A stretch of 64,000 nucleotides of DNA, taken from NCBI RefSeq assembly GCF_007833165.1, contig NZ_VOBQ01000011.1:124001-188000 (forward strand), written 5' to 3'. The position numbers and the translations under genes were made by a program. How positions within the stretch are numbered: position 1 is the first letter of the stretch; each line of letters opens with the position of its first letter. This DNA is from Caenimonas sedimenti. GTDB taxonomy: Bacteria > Pseudomonadota > Gammaproteobacteria > Burkholderiales > Burkholderiaceae_C. The notes under the pieces are model-generated. The model made no database searches. It saw only the letters and a list, made by a program, of their open reading frames with translations, and had not been told where the DNA came from. Below, in pieces: positions 43,639 to 52,310 of this stretch.

Positions 43639-44258
43639 TGGCGGCTCCCGTCGCGGCCCTGCTGTTCGACATCGGCAATGTCGTCATCGATGTGGACTTC
43701 GCGCGCACGCTGACCGCCTGGCAGAAGTCGTCAGCGCTGTCGCTGGCGGAGCTGAAGGCCAGGTTCGGCATGGACGAGCCGTACCGGCAGCATGAAGTCG
43801 GCGTGCTGGCCACGCCGCAATACTTCGCGCACCTGCGCGGCCAGCTGCGGCTGGACTGCGACGACGCCACCGTGCTGGCAGGTTGGAACGCGACGTTCGG
43901 GGCGCCGGTGGCCGGCACGCTGGCACTGATCGACCAGGTGCGCGAGCGCGTTCCCTGCTTCGCCTTTTCGAACACGAACAAGCTGCACATGGACGAAATG
44001 CAGAAGAACTTCGCGGACGTGCTGCAGCGCTTCGAACACGTCTTCGCTTCCCACGAGATCGGGCATCGCAAGCCGCAGGCGGCCGCCTTCCGGTACGTGC
44101 TGGAAAAGATCGGCCGGCCGGCGGAACAGGTGTTGTTCTTCGACGACCTCGCCGAAAATGTCGAGGGCGCCGCGGCCTGCGGGCTGCAGGCCGTGCTGTT
44201 TCGCGAGCCGGAGGACGTGCGGCGCGAGCTGGCCGCCCGGGGCCTGCTCGCCCCCTGA
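43638..44258 (+). CDS. HAD-family phosphatase (YihX-like)
   Basis: HAD-superfamily hydrolase of 206 residues. Motif I is LLFDIGNVVIDVDF (Asp10), then CFAFSNTNKLH for motif II, the Lys in IGHRKPQAAAFRYV for motif III and FFDDLAENVEGA for motif IV. It resembles YihX-like sugar-phosphate phosphatases. The first codon overlaps the LysR stop by one base, so it is translated with that gene. The physiological substrate is unknown. Confidence 0.9.
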   Translation: MAAPVAALLFDIGNVVIDVDFARTLTAWQKSSALSLAELKARFGMDEPYRQHEVGVLATPQYFAHLRGQLRLDCDDATVLAGWNATFGAPVAGTLALIDQVRERVPCFAFSNTNKLHMDEMQKNFADVLQRFEHVFASHEIGHRKPQAAAFRYVLEKIGRPAEQVLFFDDLAENVEGAAACGLQAVLFREPEDVRRELAARGLLAP

Positions 44259-44262
44259 CCGC

Positions 44263-45561
44263 TCACGCGGCGGTCGGCCCCCGCGCGTCGCGCATCCTCG
44301 GCAGCGGCGACACCAGCATCGCCGCCACCGCCACCAGCACCAGCAACACACCGCAGCCGGCGAACAGCTGCGGGAGCGTGATCGCACGCAGCAGCCAGCC
44401 GGTGGCGGCCGCGGCGATGGGGACCAGGCCCATGAAGATGAACATGAACAGGCTCATGGCGCGGCCCAGCAGCGCCGGCGGAACGCGCTTCTGCAGCCAG
44501 GTGAACACGCCGACCTGCATGAAGCCGGCCAGCAGGCCGATCGATCCCATGATCAACGCGCCTTGCCACGCGGCTTCGACATAGCCGAACGGGATCGTGA
44601 TCAGGCCGATGACCACGTCGATCGCCAGCATGGTCGTGCCCAGGGTACCGAGCCGCAGGTCGGGGCGCATGCCGGACAGGATCATCCCCGCCAGGGTGCC
44701 CGCGCCATGCGCGCCCAGCATCAGGCCCAGGGCGGAGGCGCCCAGCTCCGGCCGGCTGCTGGCCAGCACCGGCAAGGCGATGTGCAGCGGCCCCATCACC
44801 AGCACTGCCACCGCCGCCCAGTACAAGTAGCAGGTGAACAGCTCCGCGTCGCCCCGCACGTGGCGCAGGCCCTGCGCGATCGAGTTCCACACGCCCAGCT
44901 GCGGCCCGTCAGGGCGCGGGGCCGTGGCGATCGTGACCACCTTGGACAGCGTCCACGCCGACAGGGCAAAGCTGAAAGCGTCGAAGGCCAGCGCGATCGC
45001 GATGCCTTTCGCATTGGCCATGTCGCCACCCGCTCCGTCGCCGAACACCGCGATCAGCACGCCGGCCACCAGCGGGCCCAGGAACATGCTGACCTGGCGC
45101 ATCCCCAGCATCACGCCGTTGGCCGCGGCCAGGTGCTCCGGCCGCACCACGTGCGGCAGCATCGACGTGCCCGAGGGAATGCTGAAGGCCGAAGCCACGC
45201 CGATGCCCAGCGACAACAGGTAGATGACGGGCAGGCTCAGGCCCCCGGTGAACACGCCCACGGCCAGCACGCCGAGCAGCAGGGTGTTGGCGTGCTTGGT
45301 GAGCATCAGCACCGTCTTGGGCGAATAGCGGTCCACCATCGCGCCGCCCACCAGGATGAACACGGCGCGCGGGACGGCGATCAACGCCAGCACGGTGCCC
45401 AGCACCATGGTGTCGCCGGTCATCCGGAGCACCAGCCACGGCAGCGCGATCAGCGTGAACTGGTCGCCCAGCAGCGAGATGGCGCCGCCGACCATCATCC
45501 AGAGGAAGTTGCGGTCGCGCAGCACGGCACCGCGCGTGGAAGGAGCAGGTCGGTCGTTCAT
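44263..45561 (-). CDS. MFS transporter
   Basis: Twelve-helix type major facilitator of 432 residues. The typical cytoplasmic loop 2-3 region reads GGAMVDRYSPKTVLML. Further hydrophobic stretches extend to the C terminus (LRAITLPQLFAGCGVLLVLVAVAAMLV). It follows a TipA-like MerR regulator gene by 21 bases and is convergent with the HAD gene. The pairing suggests a regulated drug or toxin exporter; the substrate is unknown. Confidence 0.92.
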   Translation of the reverse strand: MNDRPAPSTRGAVLRDRNFLWMMVGGAISLLGDQFTLIALPWLVLRMTGDTMVLGTVLALIAVPRAVFILVGGAMVDRYSPKTVLMLTKHANTLLLGVLAVGVFTGGLSLPVIYLLSLGIGVASAFSIPSGTSMLPHVVRPEHLAAANGVMLGMRQVSMFLGPLVAGVLIAVFGDGAGGDMANAKGIAIALAFDAFSFALSAWTLSKVVTIATAPRPDGPQLGVWNSIAQGLRHVRGDAELFTCYLYWAAVAVLVMGPLHIALPVLASSRPELGASALGLMLGAHGAGTLAGMILSGMRPDLRLGTLGTTMLAIDVVIGLITIPFGYVEAAWQGALIMGSIGLLAGFMQVGVFTWLQKRVPPALLGRAMSLFMFIFMGLVPIAAAATGWLLRAITLPQLFAGCGVLLVLVAVAAMLVSPLPRMRDARGPTAA

Positions 45562-45582
45562 GGTGACGCCGACTGTGGGGCC

Positions 45583-46599
45583 TCACGTCACGTGAGGGTC
45601 AAGCGTCTTTTCGCCTTGCAGCAGGAAATCGCGCACTTTGGCGGCGAGCGGCGAGCCGGCCAGCAGCAGGGGCTCGCTGCGCTGCGCCAGCAGGAGCTTG
45701 CGGCGCATGTCCTGGTCGCCGCCCACCAGGCGGTTCTGCAAGTCGAGCCAGCGGTCACGCAGGGCCTGGGCCTGTGGGCTGTCGGTGAGCGCCCCCGTGG
45801 CCAGCAGCGCCAGGCCGTCGGCATTCAGGGCTGCCCACTCCGCCTCCGGCAGGGGCCGGATGCGGCCCAGTTCTTCCTTGGTCAGGTGGCGCAGCATCAG
45901 CCCCATGCGGAGCTCGATGGCGGCCTGCATGAAGGCGAACATGTCCGTCGGCGGACCCCCCTTGTGGCCGTGCGCCGAGGGCTCGCGCCGGTACATGTCG
46001 CCCCAGCGCTCCATCAGCACGAAGTCCCCTTCCATCCAGTAGTGCACCAGGCCCATCCAGCGGCGGGCCAGAACCTGCACGTCGGCGCTGGCGGGCTCGG
46101 CGCCTCGATCCATCACGACGCGGACCTCGTCCAGCAACGCGTGCCACTCGCGCTCGATTTTCTTGAAGCCGCTGAAGATGGCCTTCAGCTCGGCGGAGCT
46201 GAAGTACTTGCCGTAGGTCGCCATCAGGGAGAGCGCCTTCAACCAGTCCTGCATGGCCGGTTCCGTGCCCTCGCGGATGCCGTCCCGGATCAGGGCCAGG
46301 CGGCCGCGCAGTTCGGTGGCCTGCGCGATCTCGCGGTCGAGCGCGCGCATCTGCTGCTCGAGGATCAGATCAGGCGCCGCCTGCTGGCCATCGAGCAGTC
46401 CAGCGATGTCGTTCAGCGCCAGGCCCAGGTGCCGCAGCGCCTGGATGCCGTGCAGGCGCGCGACATCTTCCTGGCTGTACAGGCGGTAGCCCGCATCGGA
46501 GCGGCCCGACGGTTTGAGCAGGCCGATCTCGTCGTAGTGGTGCAGCGTCCGCACCGTGAGGCCGGACGAGCGGGCGAGTTCACCGACCTTGAGCTGCAT
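45583..46599 (-). CDS. MerR-family regulator with TipAS-like C terminus
   Basis: A 338-residue MerR regulator. The N-terminal HTH is MQLKVGELARSSGLTVRTLHHYDEIGLLKPSGRSDAGYRLYSQEDV. The middle is a coiled coil, and the large C-terminal domain (about 120-338) is helical and rich in Met/Trp, as in multidrug-binding TipAS domains. The ATG at 46599 is set at the HTH; the longer frame is Ala/Gly-rich and unlikely. It lies just upstream of the MFS exporter gene and probably activates it when an antibiotic-like ligand binds. Confidence 0.87.
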   Translation of the reverse strand: MQLKVGELARSSGLTVRTLHHYDEIGLLKPSGRSDAGYRLYSQEDVARLHGIQALRHLGLALNDIAGLLDGQQAAPDLILEQQMRALDREIAQATELRGRLALIRDGIREGTEPAMQDWLKALSLMATYGKYFSSAELKAIFSGFKKIEREWHALLDEVRVVMDRGAEPASADVQVLARRWMGLVHYWMEGDFVLMERWGDMYRREPSAHGHKGGPPTDMFAFMQAAIELRMGLMLRHLTKEELGRIRPLPEAEWAALNADGLALLATGALTDSPQAQALRDRWLDLQNRLVGGDQDMRRKLLLAQRSEPLLLAGSPLAAKVRDFLLQGEKTLDPHVT

Positions 46600-46619
46600 G
46601 CGCGGATTGTGCGGGCTTC

Positions 46620-47321
46620 TCAGAACAGGCCCGGATCCTGGGGCGGGGCGGGCTTGCCGCGCTTGGGGGCCGGCGCCCGCGGGGGCAAGGGCTTGGCATA
46701 GCCTTCCAGCGTGCCATGCCATTGCCGGAAGAACTGCGGCGCCTCCTCCACCTCGCATTCCAGCCAGCGGTCGTAGTCGCCGGGATGCAGGATGACGACC
46801 ATGCGCTTTTCCTCGCCGGGCTTGTGGAAGCGGCGGTAGAACGGGTGGTCGTCGGCGTTCACGGTCAGCATCGCGAAGGTGAACATCTCGCGGCCGTCCG
46901 GCCCGCGCCAGGCCCGGTAGATGCCGGCCAGCCCCATGGGCACCGCACCGGGCTGGTGGATCATCCAGCGCTCGGCCTTGCCGCTTTCGTAGTTGGGCTC
47001 GTAGATGGCGAGTGCCGGGATGATGCAGCGCCAGCCCTTGCGCCAGGCTTCGCGAAAGCTCGGAAGCTGGTGCACGGTTTCGGAGCGGGCGTTGTAGGTG
47101 CGGCGGCCGAAAGCGAGGTCCTTGGTGAAGTCCGGCAGCAGGCCGAACATGCCGGACTCGGCGACCCGCCTCGTCTCACTGCCCGGGGGCGCCCGGCGGA
47201 TGAATGGCGCGAAGCCCAGCGGCCAGGCCTCTGGCGGCAGTTCGTTCTTGAAGTCGCGCTCCACCCCGAAGAACGTGAGCATGTGGTCGCCGCTGGTGAC
47301 GGGGACATAGTTGGCGCACAT
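46620..47321 (-). CDS. SRAP-family protein (HMCES/YedK-like)
   Basis: SOS-response-associated peptidase family protein of 233 residues. Cys2 forms the protein-DNA crosslink at abasic sites in this family; Asn77 (NARSE) and Glu108 (IYEPN) follow. The usual active-site His in an HxRM motif is missing: the sequence reads FHKPGEEKRM, with the nearest His (166) several residues upstream. The C terminus is Pro/Lys-rich. It protects abasic sites in single-stranded DNA. Located 20 bases upstream of the MerR gene on the same strand. Confidence 0.9.
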   Translation of the reverse strand: MCANYVPVTSGDHMLTFFGVERDFKNELPPEAWPLGFAPFIRRAPPGSETRRVAESGMFGLLPDFTKDLAFGRRTYNARSETVHQLPSFREAWRKGWRCIIPALAIYEPNYESGKAERWMIHQPGAVPMGLAGIYRAWRGPDGREMFTFAMLTVNADDHPFYRRFHKPGEEKRMVVILHPGDYDRWLECEVEEAPQFFRQWHGTLEGYAKPLPPRAPAPKRGKPAPPQDPGLF

Positions 47322-47342
47322 GGGCAGCGATGATAGGGCGCA

Positions 47343-47546
47343 TCATCCCGGGCCCTCGCGTTCGCGTTCCCCGTCCGGCAACTTGTCGTCGGGCACGTCG
47401 GTCTGCTGCCGCTGCAGATGCGGCAACACGCTGGCCGAGCCCTCGCCGGTGCGGGAACCTGGCGGGGCGGGCGGCGCCTCCTCGGGTGGATCGGCGTTGG
47501 TCACGGCGCGCATCTTACGCAGTCTGTCCTCATCCGTGGCACGCAT
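47343..47546 (-). CDS. Small hypothetical protein
   Basis: A 67-residue polar, Pro/Glu-rich frame (MRATDEDRLRKMRAVTNADPPEE...). It has no recognised family and no strong ribosome binding site. It lies just upstream of the SRAP gene on the same strand. The start at 47546 is tentative; an in-frame ATG lies seven codons upstream. Confidence 0.4.
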   Translation of the reverse strand: MRATDEDRLRKMRAVTNADPPEEAPPAPPGSRTGEGSASVLPHLQRQQTDVPDDKLPDGEREREGPG

Positions 47547-47650
47547 CCGGCCGGCTTTGCAATGCAAGCCTGCTGAGGATGCCCATGATCAGTTGCGTCC
47601 TACGCACAGGTGAGCCGCGATGGGGCATGGTGGGCTGAAGGTACAAACCA

Positions 47651-47917
47651 ATGAAGCCCCAATCGGATCGACCCATGCAGCACGCGCCGGAGCCCGTGAA
47701 GCAATGCCTGTCCGCGGAACTTCATGCCGCGCGCATGGCGCTCGAAGCCGCACTCGCCGAGGAGGCCGAAGGCCTGAGGTCGGCGTTTTCGCTGGCGGCC
47801 ACGGGCGCACCGAAGGCGCAGGTGCAGCGCGCCATGCAGGCTTCGGATGCGGGAAGGATGAAGAAGGTGAAGGTGCTGCAGCAGGTTCGTCTGCTGCGCG
47901 CCGGGCCGCCGCAGTGA
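47651..47917 (+). CDS. Small hypothetical protein
   Basis: An 88-residue basic protein with a long helix (LHAARMALEAALAEEAEGLRSAFSLAATG). GAAGG lies about 11 bases before the ATG. No family was recognised. It is convergent with the Bug receptor gene that ends at 47939. Confidence 0.5.
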   Translation: MKPQSDRPMQHAPEPVKQCLSAELHAARMALEAALAEEAEGLRSAFSLAATGAPKAQVQRAMQASDAGRMKKVKVLQQVRLLRAGPPQ

Positions 47918-47938
47918 TCGTTCGCGGCGGCCGCTGGT

Positions 47939-48946
47939 TCACGTATCGAGCTTCAGCTTGGCGTCCGAAATCACGCGCTTCCAGCGCGCGAAATCTTCCG
48001 CGATCTGCGACGCGAACAGCTCCGGCGAACTGCGCACCGGTGTCGACCCCGCATTCAGCAGGCGCGAGTGGACGTCGTCGTGCGCCAGGGTCTGCTTCAG
48101 CGCGGCATCGAGCCGGGCGATCACGGCGGACGGCGTCCTGGCGGGCGCCACCACACCGACCCACGAATTGATGTCGGTGCCCTTCAGCTCCGGCATCAGC
48201 TCGGCCAGCGCCGGGACGTTGGGCAGCGCGGCCGACCGCTTGGCACTCGTCACGGCCAGGCCCTTCAGCGCGCCGTGCTTGATGTCGCCGGACGTCGTGG
48301 GCACGGCCGCGAGCATCAGCGGAATCTGCCGGCCCAGCACCTGGCCCCGGGCTTCGCCACCACCACGGTAAGGGATGTGCACGGCGAAGAAGCCCAGGCG
48401 CTGCTTCAGCAACTCCATGGTGAGATGCCCCGTGCTCCCGACCCCGGCCGTGCCGTAGTCGTACAGCCGGCCCATCGCGCTGCCGGTGGTGAGCATCTGG
48501 CGCGACAGCTTGACGAACTCGGCGAAGTCGCGCGCGGGCAACGTCGGGTGCGAGGTGATGAGCACCGGCGCGTCGACCGCCTTGCCGATGGGTGCGAACT
48601 CGCCGATCGGGTCGAATCCGATCGCCGGATTGGCGGCCGGAATGGTGACGTGCGTGCCGTCGAACGCCATCAGCAGCGTGTGGCCGTCCGCGGCACTCGC
48701 CGCCACCGCGCGTGTGGCGATGGCGCCGCCGGCGCCCGTGCGGTTCTCGACCACGACGGACTGGCCGAGCACTTCACCCAGGCGCGGCGCGATGATGCGG
48801 GCGGTGATGTCGGCGATGCCGCCGGGAGCCAGCCCCACCACCAGCCGGATCGGCCGGTTGGGAAACGGATCCTGCGCGCGCACGCCCGGCGCGGCCAGGA
48901 CGGCGGAAGCCGCGAGGCCCTGGGTGAAGTGGCGGCGCGAAATCAT
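47939..48946 (-). CDS. Bug/TctC-family substrate receptor
   Basis: Bug receptor of 335 residues with a Tat-like signal (MISRRHFTQGLAASAVLAAPGVRAQ) and the family patterns FPNRPIRLVVGLAPGG and ENRTGAGGAIATRA. Its ATG overlaps the stop of the upstream dioxygenase by four bases (48943-48946). The pair suggests that the dioxygenase substrate or product is the ligand of this receptor. Confidence 0.92.
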   Translation of the reverse strand: MISRRHFTQGLAASAVLAAPGVRAQDPFPNRPIRLVVGLAPGGIADITARIIAPRLGEVLGQSVVVENRTGAGGAIATRAVAASAADGHTLLMAFDGTHVTIPAANPAIGFDPIGEFAPIGKAVDAPVLITSHPTLPARDFAEFVKLSRQMLTTGSAMGRLYDYGTAGVGSTGHLTMELLKQRLGFFAVHIPYRGGGEARGQVLGRQIPLMLAAVPTTSGDIKHGALKGLAVTSAKRSAALPNVPALAELMPELKGTDINSWVGVVAPARTPSAVIARLDAALKQTLAHDDVHSRLLNAGSTPVRSSPELFASQIAEDFARWKRVISDAKLKLDT

Positions 48947-49833
48947 GCGAACTCCTTGGGCGATGGGGTGGAACTGGCGGATTGGGGAATGTTCCGGCCT
49001 TTGATCTGCGAGCGATGCAAGGTGCGGAACTGGTCGGGCGGGAAGGCGTCGCGCCGGTGCATGGTGGTGAAGTTGTTCCAGAGCACCACGTCACCGAGCT
49101 GCCAGCGGTGCCGCAGCGTCACGCCCGGCGCGGTGGCGTACGCCCAGATGGTGTCCAGCAATTCATCGGACTCCGGCAAAGACAGGCCCGGGATGTAGGC
49201 GTTGCGGCGGCGGCCGAGGTAGAGCGTGCGCTCGCCAGTCTCCGGCTGGCGGATCACGATGGGATGCAGCGTACCGACCGATTGGGTGGGGTCGTCATTG
49301 GCGGTCATGCCCTTGCGCACGTTGCCGCCACTGTCGTAGGTGCCGTCGTGCTTGATCGACAGCCGCTCGATCCGCTGCACCAGGTCCGCCGGCATGGAAC
49401 GCAGCGCCGCCGGCATGCTCGCGAACCAGGTGTCGCCGCCTTCCGAAGGCAGTTCGATGGACCACAACATCGACGCGAACGGCGGCCGCTCCAGGTACGA
49501 CATGTCGGTGTGCCACTGCGCCTCGCCGTCGCCGAGCGCGCCCAGCGGCTCGCCCTGCTCCGACTTGCGGTTCGACACGACATAGAGGTTCGGATGGCCG
49601 GGAACGCTCTTGCGCCCGGCGCCCTGGTTGGGCGGCGGGTCGAGTTCGCCCAGCATGGCCGAAAAACGCTCGAACCCGGCGTTGGTCAGTTCCTGGTTGC
49701 GCAGCACCAGCACGTGGTGCTCGCCCCAGAGGCGGTAGAGCGCATCGAACTCCTGCGGGGTGAGGCTGGCGAGGGCAACGCCGTCGACCAGGACTCCGAG
49801 TGCGGGGGCGATGCGGGAATGCGTGAGGGTCAT
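48943..49833 (-). CDS. TauD/TfdA-family Fe(II)/2-oxoglutarate dioxygenase
   Basis: Dioxygenase of 296 residues of the TauD/TfdA family. The iron ligands are His108 and Asp110 (HTDMSY) and His259 (TTMHRRDAF); Arg274 (TLHRSQIKG) binds 2-oxoglutarate. The ATG at 49833 is used; a GTG at 49842 would add three residues. It is followed by a Bug receptor gene (4-base overlap) and preceded by a LivK-like receptor gene. The substrate cannot be read; TfdA-type enzymes act on sulfonates, phenoxyacetates and other carboxylates. Confidence 0.92.
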   Translation of the reverse strand: MTLTHSRIAPALGVLVDGVALASLTPQEFDALYRLWGEHHVLVLRNQELTNAGFERFSAMLGELDPPPNQGAGRKSVPGHPNLYVVSNRKSEQGEPLGALGDGEAQWHTDMSYLERPPFASMLWSIELPSEGGDTWFASMPAALRSMPADLVQRIERLSIKHDGTYDSGGNVRKGMTANDDPTQSVGTLHPIVIRQPETGERTLYLGRRRNAYIPGLSLPESDELLDTIWAYATAPGVTLRHRWQLGDVVLWNNFTTMHRRDAFPPDQFRTLHRSQIKGRNIPQSASSTPSPKEFA

Positions 49834-49843
49834 GCCCGCCACT

Positions 49844-50968
49844 CTAGACCAGTCCGGATCCGCGCGAGGCGAGGGACAGGTCCACGAAGCGCGACCCGGT
49901 ACGGTCGGTGCGGCCGAATCGCATGTTGGTGTATCCCAGGTCCAGCCCGCCGACGCGCGCCATGCCGTCGATGAAGCCCAGCCGGCTGTCGTTGCCCGAC
50001 TTGCGCAGGCCCTCGATCACCGCGAGACCCGTGACGTAGCCTTCGAGCGCGACCGGGGTGATGGTGAACTTCTGCTCCTTCGCCTGCGCGAGGAAGTCAC
50101 GCACCACCCAGTATTTCTCCTTCGTGTATTCCGGAACCACGACGCTGAAGCCGACGCCCGCGGCGTCCTTGCCCAGTTCGCCGAGCAGCTTCTCGCGATC
50201 GACGAACGAGATGACCATCTTGGGCAGCACCAGTTCGCGCGGCGCGTACTCGCGCAGGAAGGAGGTGAGCGGCGCGTTGTTGGCCAGGATGATCAGCACT
50301 TCAGGCCGGTTGGTCTCGAGCGTCTTCATCGCGGCTGCGTTCAGCGATGGCCCCTTGCGGTCGACCGCGGCTGTCACCGTGAGCTGGCCGCCGTTGCGCG
50401 CCAGGATGGATTCGAGCAGCGGCACGTTGGTGGCGCGCGCGTCCTCGAGGTGAACGAAACCGAACTTGGTCGCGCCGAGGAAGCGGTAGTGGCGCACGAT
50501 GGCTTCGAGCTCCCGCTCGTAGCTGGCGCGGGTCGTGAAGGTCGTCGCGGCCTTTTCGCCGTACAGCAGCGGCGTGCCCGAGAAGGCGCCGACCAGCGCG
50601 ATGCCGTCCTTCGCGGCCATCACGGCACCGGCCTCGGAACAGGGCCGCGTGGTGAAGCCGGTGAGGCCGAGGATGTCCTTGTTGCCCACGAACGCCGTGA
50701 CGTTGGCTTCCGTCTGCGCCTTGTCACCTTTGTCATCGAGTGAGACGAGGTGCACGGGGCGGCCGTTCCAGCCGCCCTGCCGGTTGTAGCGGTTGAACGC
50801 GGCCAGGATGCCGTCGCGCATCGCGGTGCCGAAACCTGCCTGGGGCCCGGTGAGGGCGGCGGATTGCCCCACGACGACGGGGCTGGCGGCGGTCGCCGTG
50901 GCCCAGGGGCCGGCGACGGTGGCGGCACCCAAGGCGGCGCTGCGGACAAGAAGGTGACGACGTTTCAT
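49844..50968 (-). CDS. LivK-like branched-chain amino acid or amide ABC binding protein
   Basis: Periplasmic binding protein of 374 residues of the Peripla_BP_6 (LivK) type with a Tat-like signal (MKRRHLLVRSAALGAATVAGPWATA). The mature part has VVVGQSAALTGPQAGFGTAMRDGILAAFNRYN. It lies ten bases upstream of the dioxygenase gene on the same strand, and no Liv permease genes are near. Probably an orphan receptor for the substrate class of the operon. Confidence 0.88.
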   Translation of the reverse strand: MKRRHLLVRSAALGAATVAGPWATATAASPVVVGQSAALTGPQAGFGTAMRDGILAAFNRYNRQGGWNGRPVHLVSLDDKGDKAQTEANVTAFVGNKDILGLTGFTTRPCSEAGAVMAAKDGIALVGAFSGTPLLYGEKAATTFTTRASYERELEAIVRHYRFLGATKFGFVHLEDARATNVPLLESILARNGGQLTVTAAVDRKGPSLNAAAMKTLETNRPEVLIILANNAPLTSFLREYAPRELVLPKMVISFVDREKLLGELGKDAAGVGFSVVVPEYTKEKYWVVRDFLAQAKEQKFTITPVALEGYVTGLAVIEGLRKSGNDSRLGFIDGMARVGGLDLGYTNMRFGRTDRTGSRFVDLSLASRGSGLV

Positions 50969-51303
50969 GGGGACTGCTCCGTGCTGTGCGGAGCGGAACG
51001 CATCGCGTTCCTCCTCTCGCGCACGCAGCGAAGTCTCTGCCAACGGATGAGTAACGCCAAGCGCAAAACCGCGGGGTTACGGCTCTTACGAGGAGTTGCG
51101 ATTAGCGATTGCGTCTGCTCTCAAAAGGAGAGCAGGAAAGCACGGTTTCCCCTAAGCGGGCGAGGAGCTGAAAGTTACGCGTCAGATGCAGCTTGTTACG
51201 GGCGCTGTGCGATGCCGCGACACCGCACCGCACGAATTTGCAATTTGTGTATTCCCATGGCGGTTCGATGCCGGGCTCGTTGAAGAGAACCGCAACGTTC
51301 GTT
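50969..51303. other. Intergenic region (335 bases) with two hairpin palindromes
   Basis: No gene was seen. GGAACGC ATC GCGTTCC (50995-51011) is a perfect 17-base palindrome just upstream of the LivK-like gene and may be an operator. CTGCTCTC AAAAG GAGAGCAG (51115-51135) is an 8-base stem-loop with no following T-run, so it is not a clear terminator. Confidence 0.6.
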
Positions 51304-52293
51304 TTACTCGATCGTGACCTTCGCATCCTTCACCAGCCTGGCGAAGCGTTCGGTGTCGTCCTTGATCTGCCTGGCCATCTGGACCGGCGTGCTGCCGATG
51401 GTCTCGGCGCCGAGTTCTTCCATCTTCTTCTTGAACTCCGGCTGGTTCACGATGCGCTGGATCTCCTTGCTGACGCGATCGATGATCGGCGCCGGCGTGG
51501 CCGCGGGCGCGAGAACGCCAAACCACGTGCCGAGATTGAAACCCTTGAGGCCGGCCTCGTCCAATGTCGGGACGTCGGGCAGTGCCACCGAACGCTTGTT
51601 CGTGGTGATCGCGAGCGCGCGCAGCTTGCCGGCCTTGATGTGCGGGAGCACCGGCGTGATGGTGTCGAACGACATGGCGATCTGGCCGCCCAGCAGATCG
51701 GTGGTGAGCGGGCCACTGCCCTTGTACGGGACATGAAGGAGATCGATCCCCGCCATGCCTTCGAACTGCGCGCCGATCAGGTGCTGGCCCGTGCCGTTGC
51801 CGTTGGAACCGTAGGTGAGCTTGCCCGGGCTGGCCTTGGCCAGCGCCACGATCTCCGCGACGCTCTTGGCCGCGACGTTGGGATGGACGACCAGCACGTT
51901 CGGCACCAGGGCGACGACACTGACGGGCGCCAGGTCCTTCTGGAAGTCGTACGGCAGCTTCTTGTAGACGCTGGTCGCGATCGTGTGGTGGACCGCGCCC
52001 ATGAGGAAGGTGTACCCGTCGGGCCTGGCCTTGGCGACGTAGTCGGCACCCAGCGTAGCGCCGGCTCCCGGCTTGCTTTCGATGACGACCGGCTGGCCCA
52101 GGGCGGTCGAGAGTTCCTGGCCCACGGCGCGCGCGAGCACGTCGGTGGTCCCGCCGGTGGCGAACGGAACCACCAGGGTGATGGGCCGCGCCGGCCAGGA
52201 CTGCGCGAATGCGGCCTGCGCGGCGAACGCCGCGATGACGCCGAAGGCAGCCTTGAAGACACCACGACGCGCGAACGGGATGGACGGTTTCAT
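51304..52293 (-). CDS. Bug/TctC-family substrate receptor
   Basis: Bug receptor of 329 residues. The ATG at 52293 has AGGAG at good spacing; the signal peptide is MKPSIPFARRGVFKAAFGVIAAFAAQAAFAQ. Family patterns are WPARPITLVVPFATGGTTD and IESKPGAGATLGADYVA. It follows the tartrate dehydrogenase-like gene by 17 bases on the same strand, suggesting a tartrate or similar hydroxy-acid as ligand (inference). Confidence 0.92.
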   Translation of the reverse strand: MKPSIPFARRGVFKAAFGVIAAFAAQAAFAQSWPARPITLVVPFATGGTTDVLARAVGQELSTALGQPVVIESKPGAGATLGADYVAKARPDGYTFLMGAVHHTIATSVYKKLPYDFQKDLAPVSVVALVPNVLVVHPNVAAKSVAEIVALAKASPGKLTYGSNGNGTGQHLIGAQFEGMAGIDLLHVPYKGSGPLTTDLLGGQIAMSFDTITPVLPHIKAGKLRALAITTNKRSVALPDVPTLDEAGLKGFNLGTWFGVLAPAATPAPIIDRVSKEIQRIVNQPEFKKKMEELGAETIGSTPVQMARQIKDDTERFARLVKDAKVTIE

Positions 52294-52310
52294 GCTCTTG
52301 TCTCCTGCGT

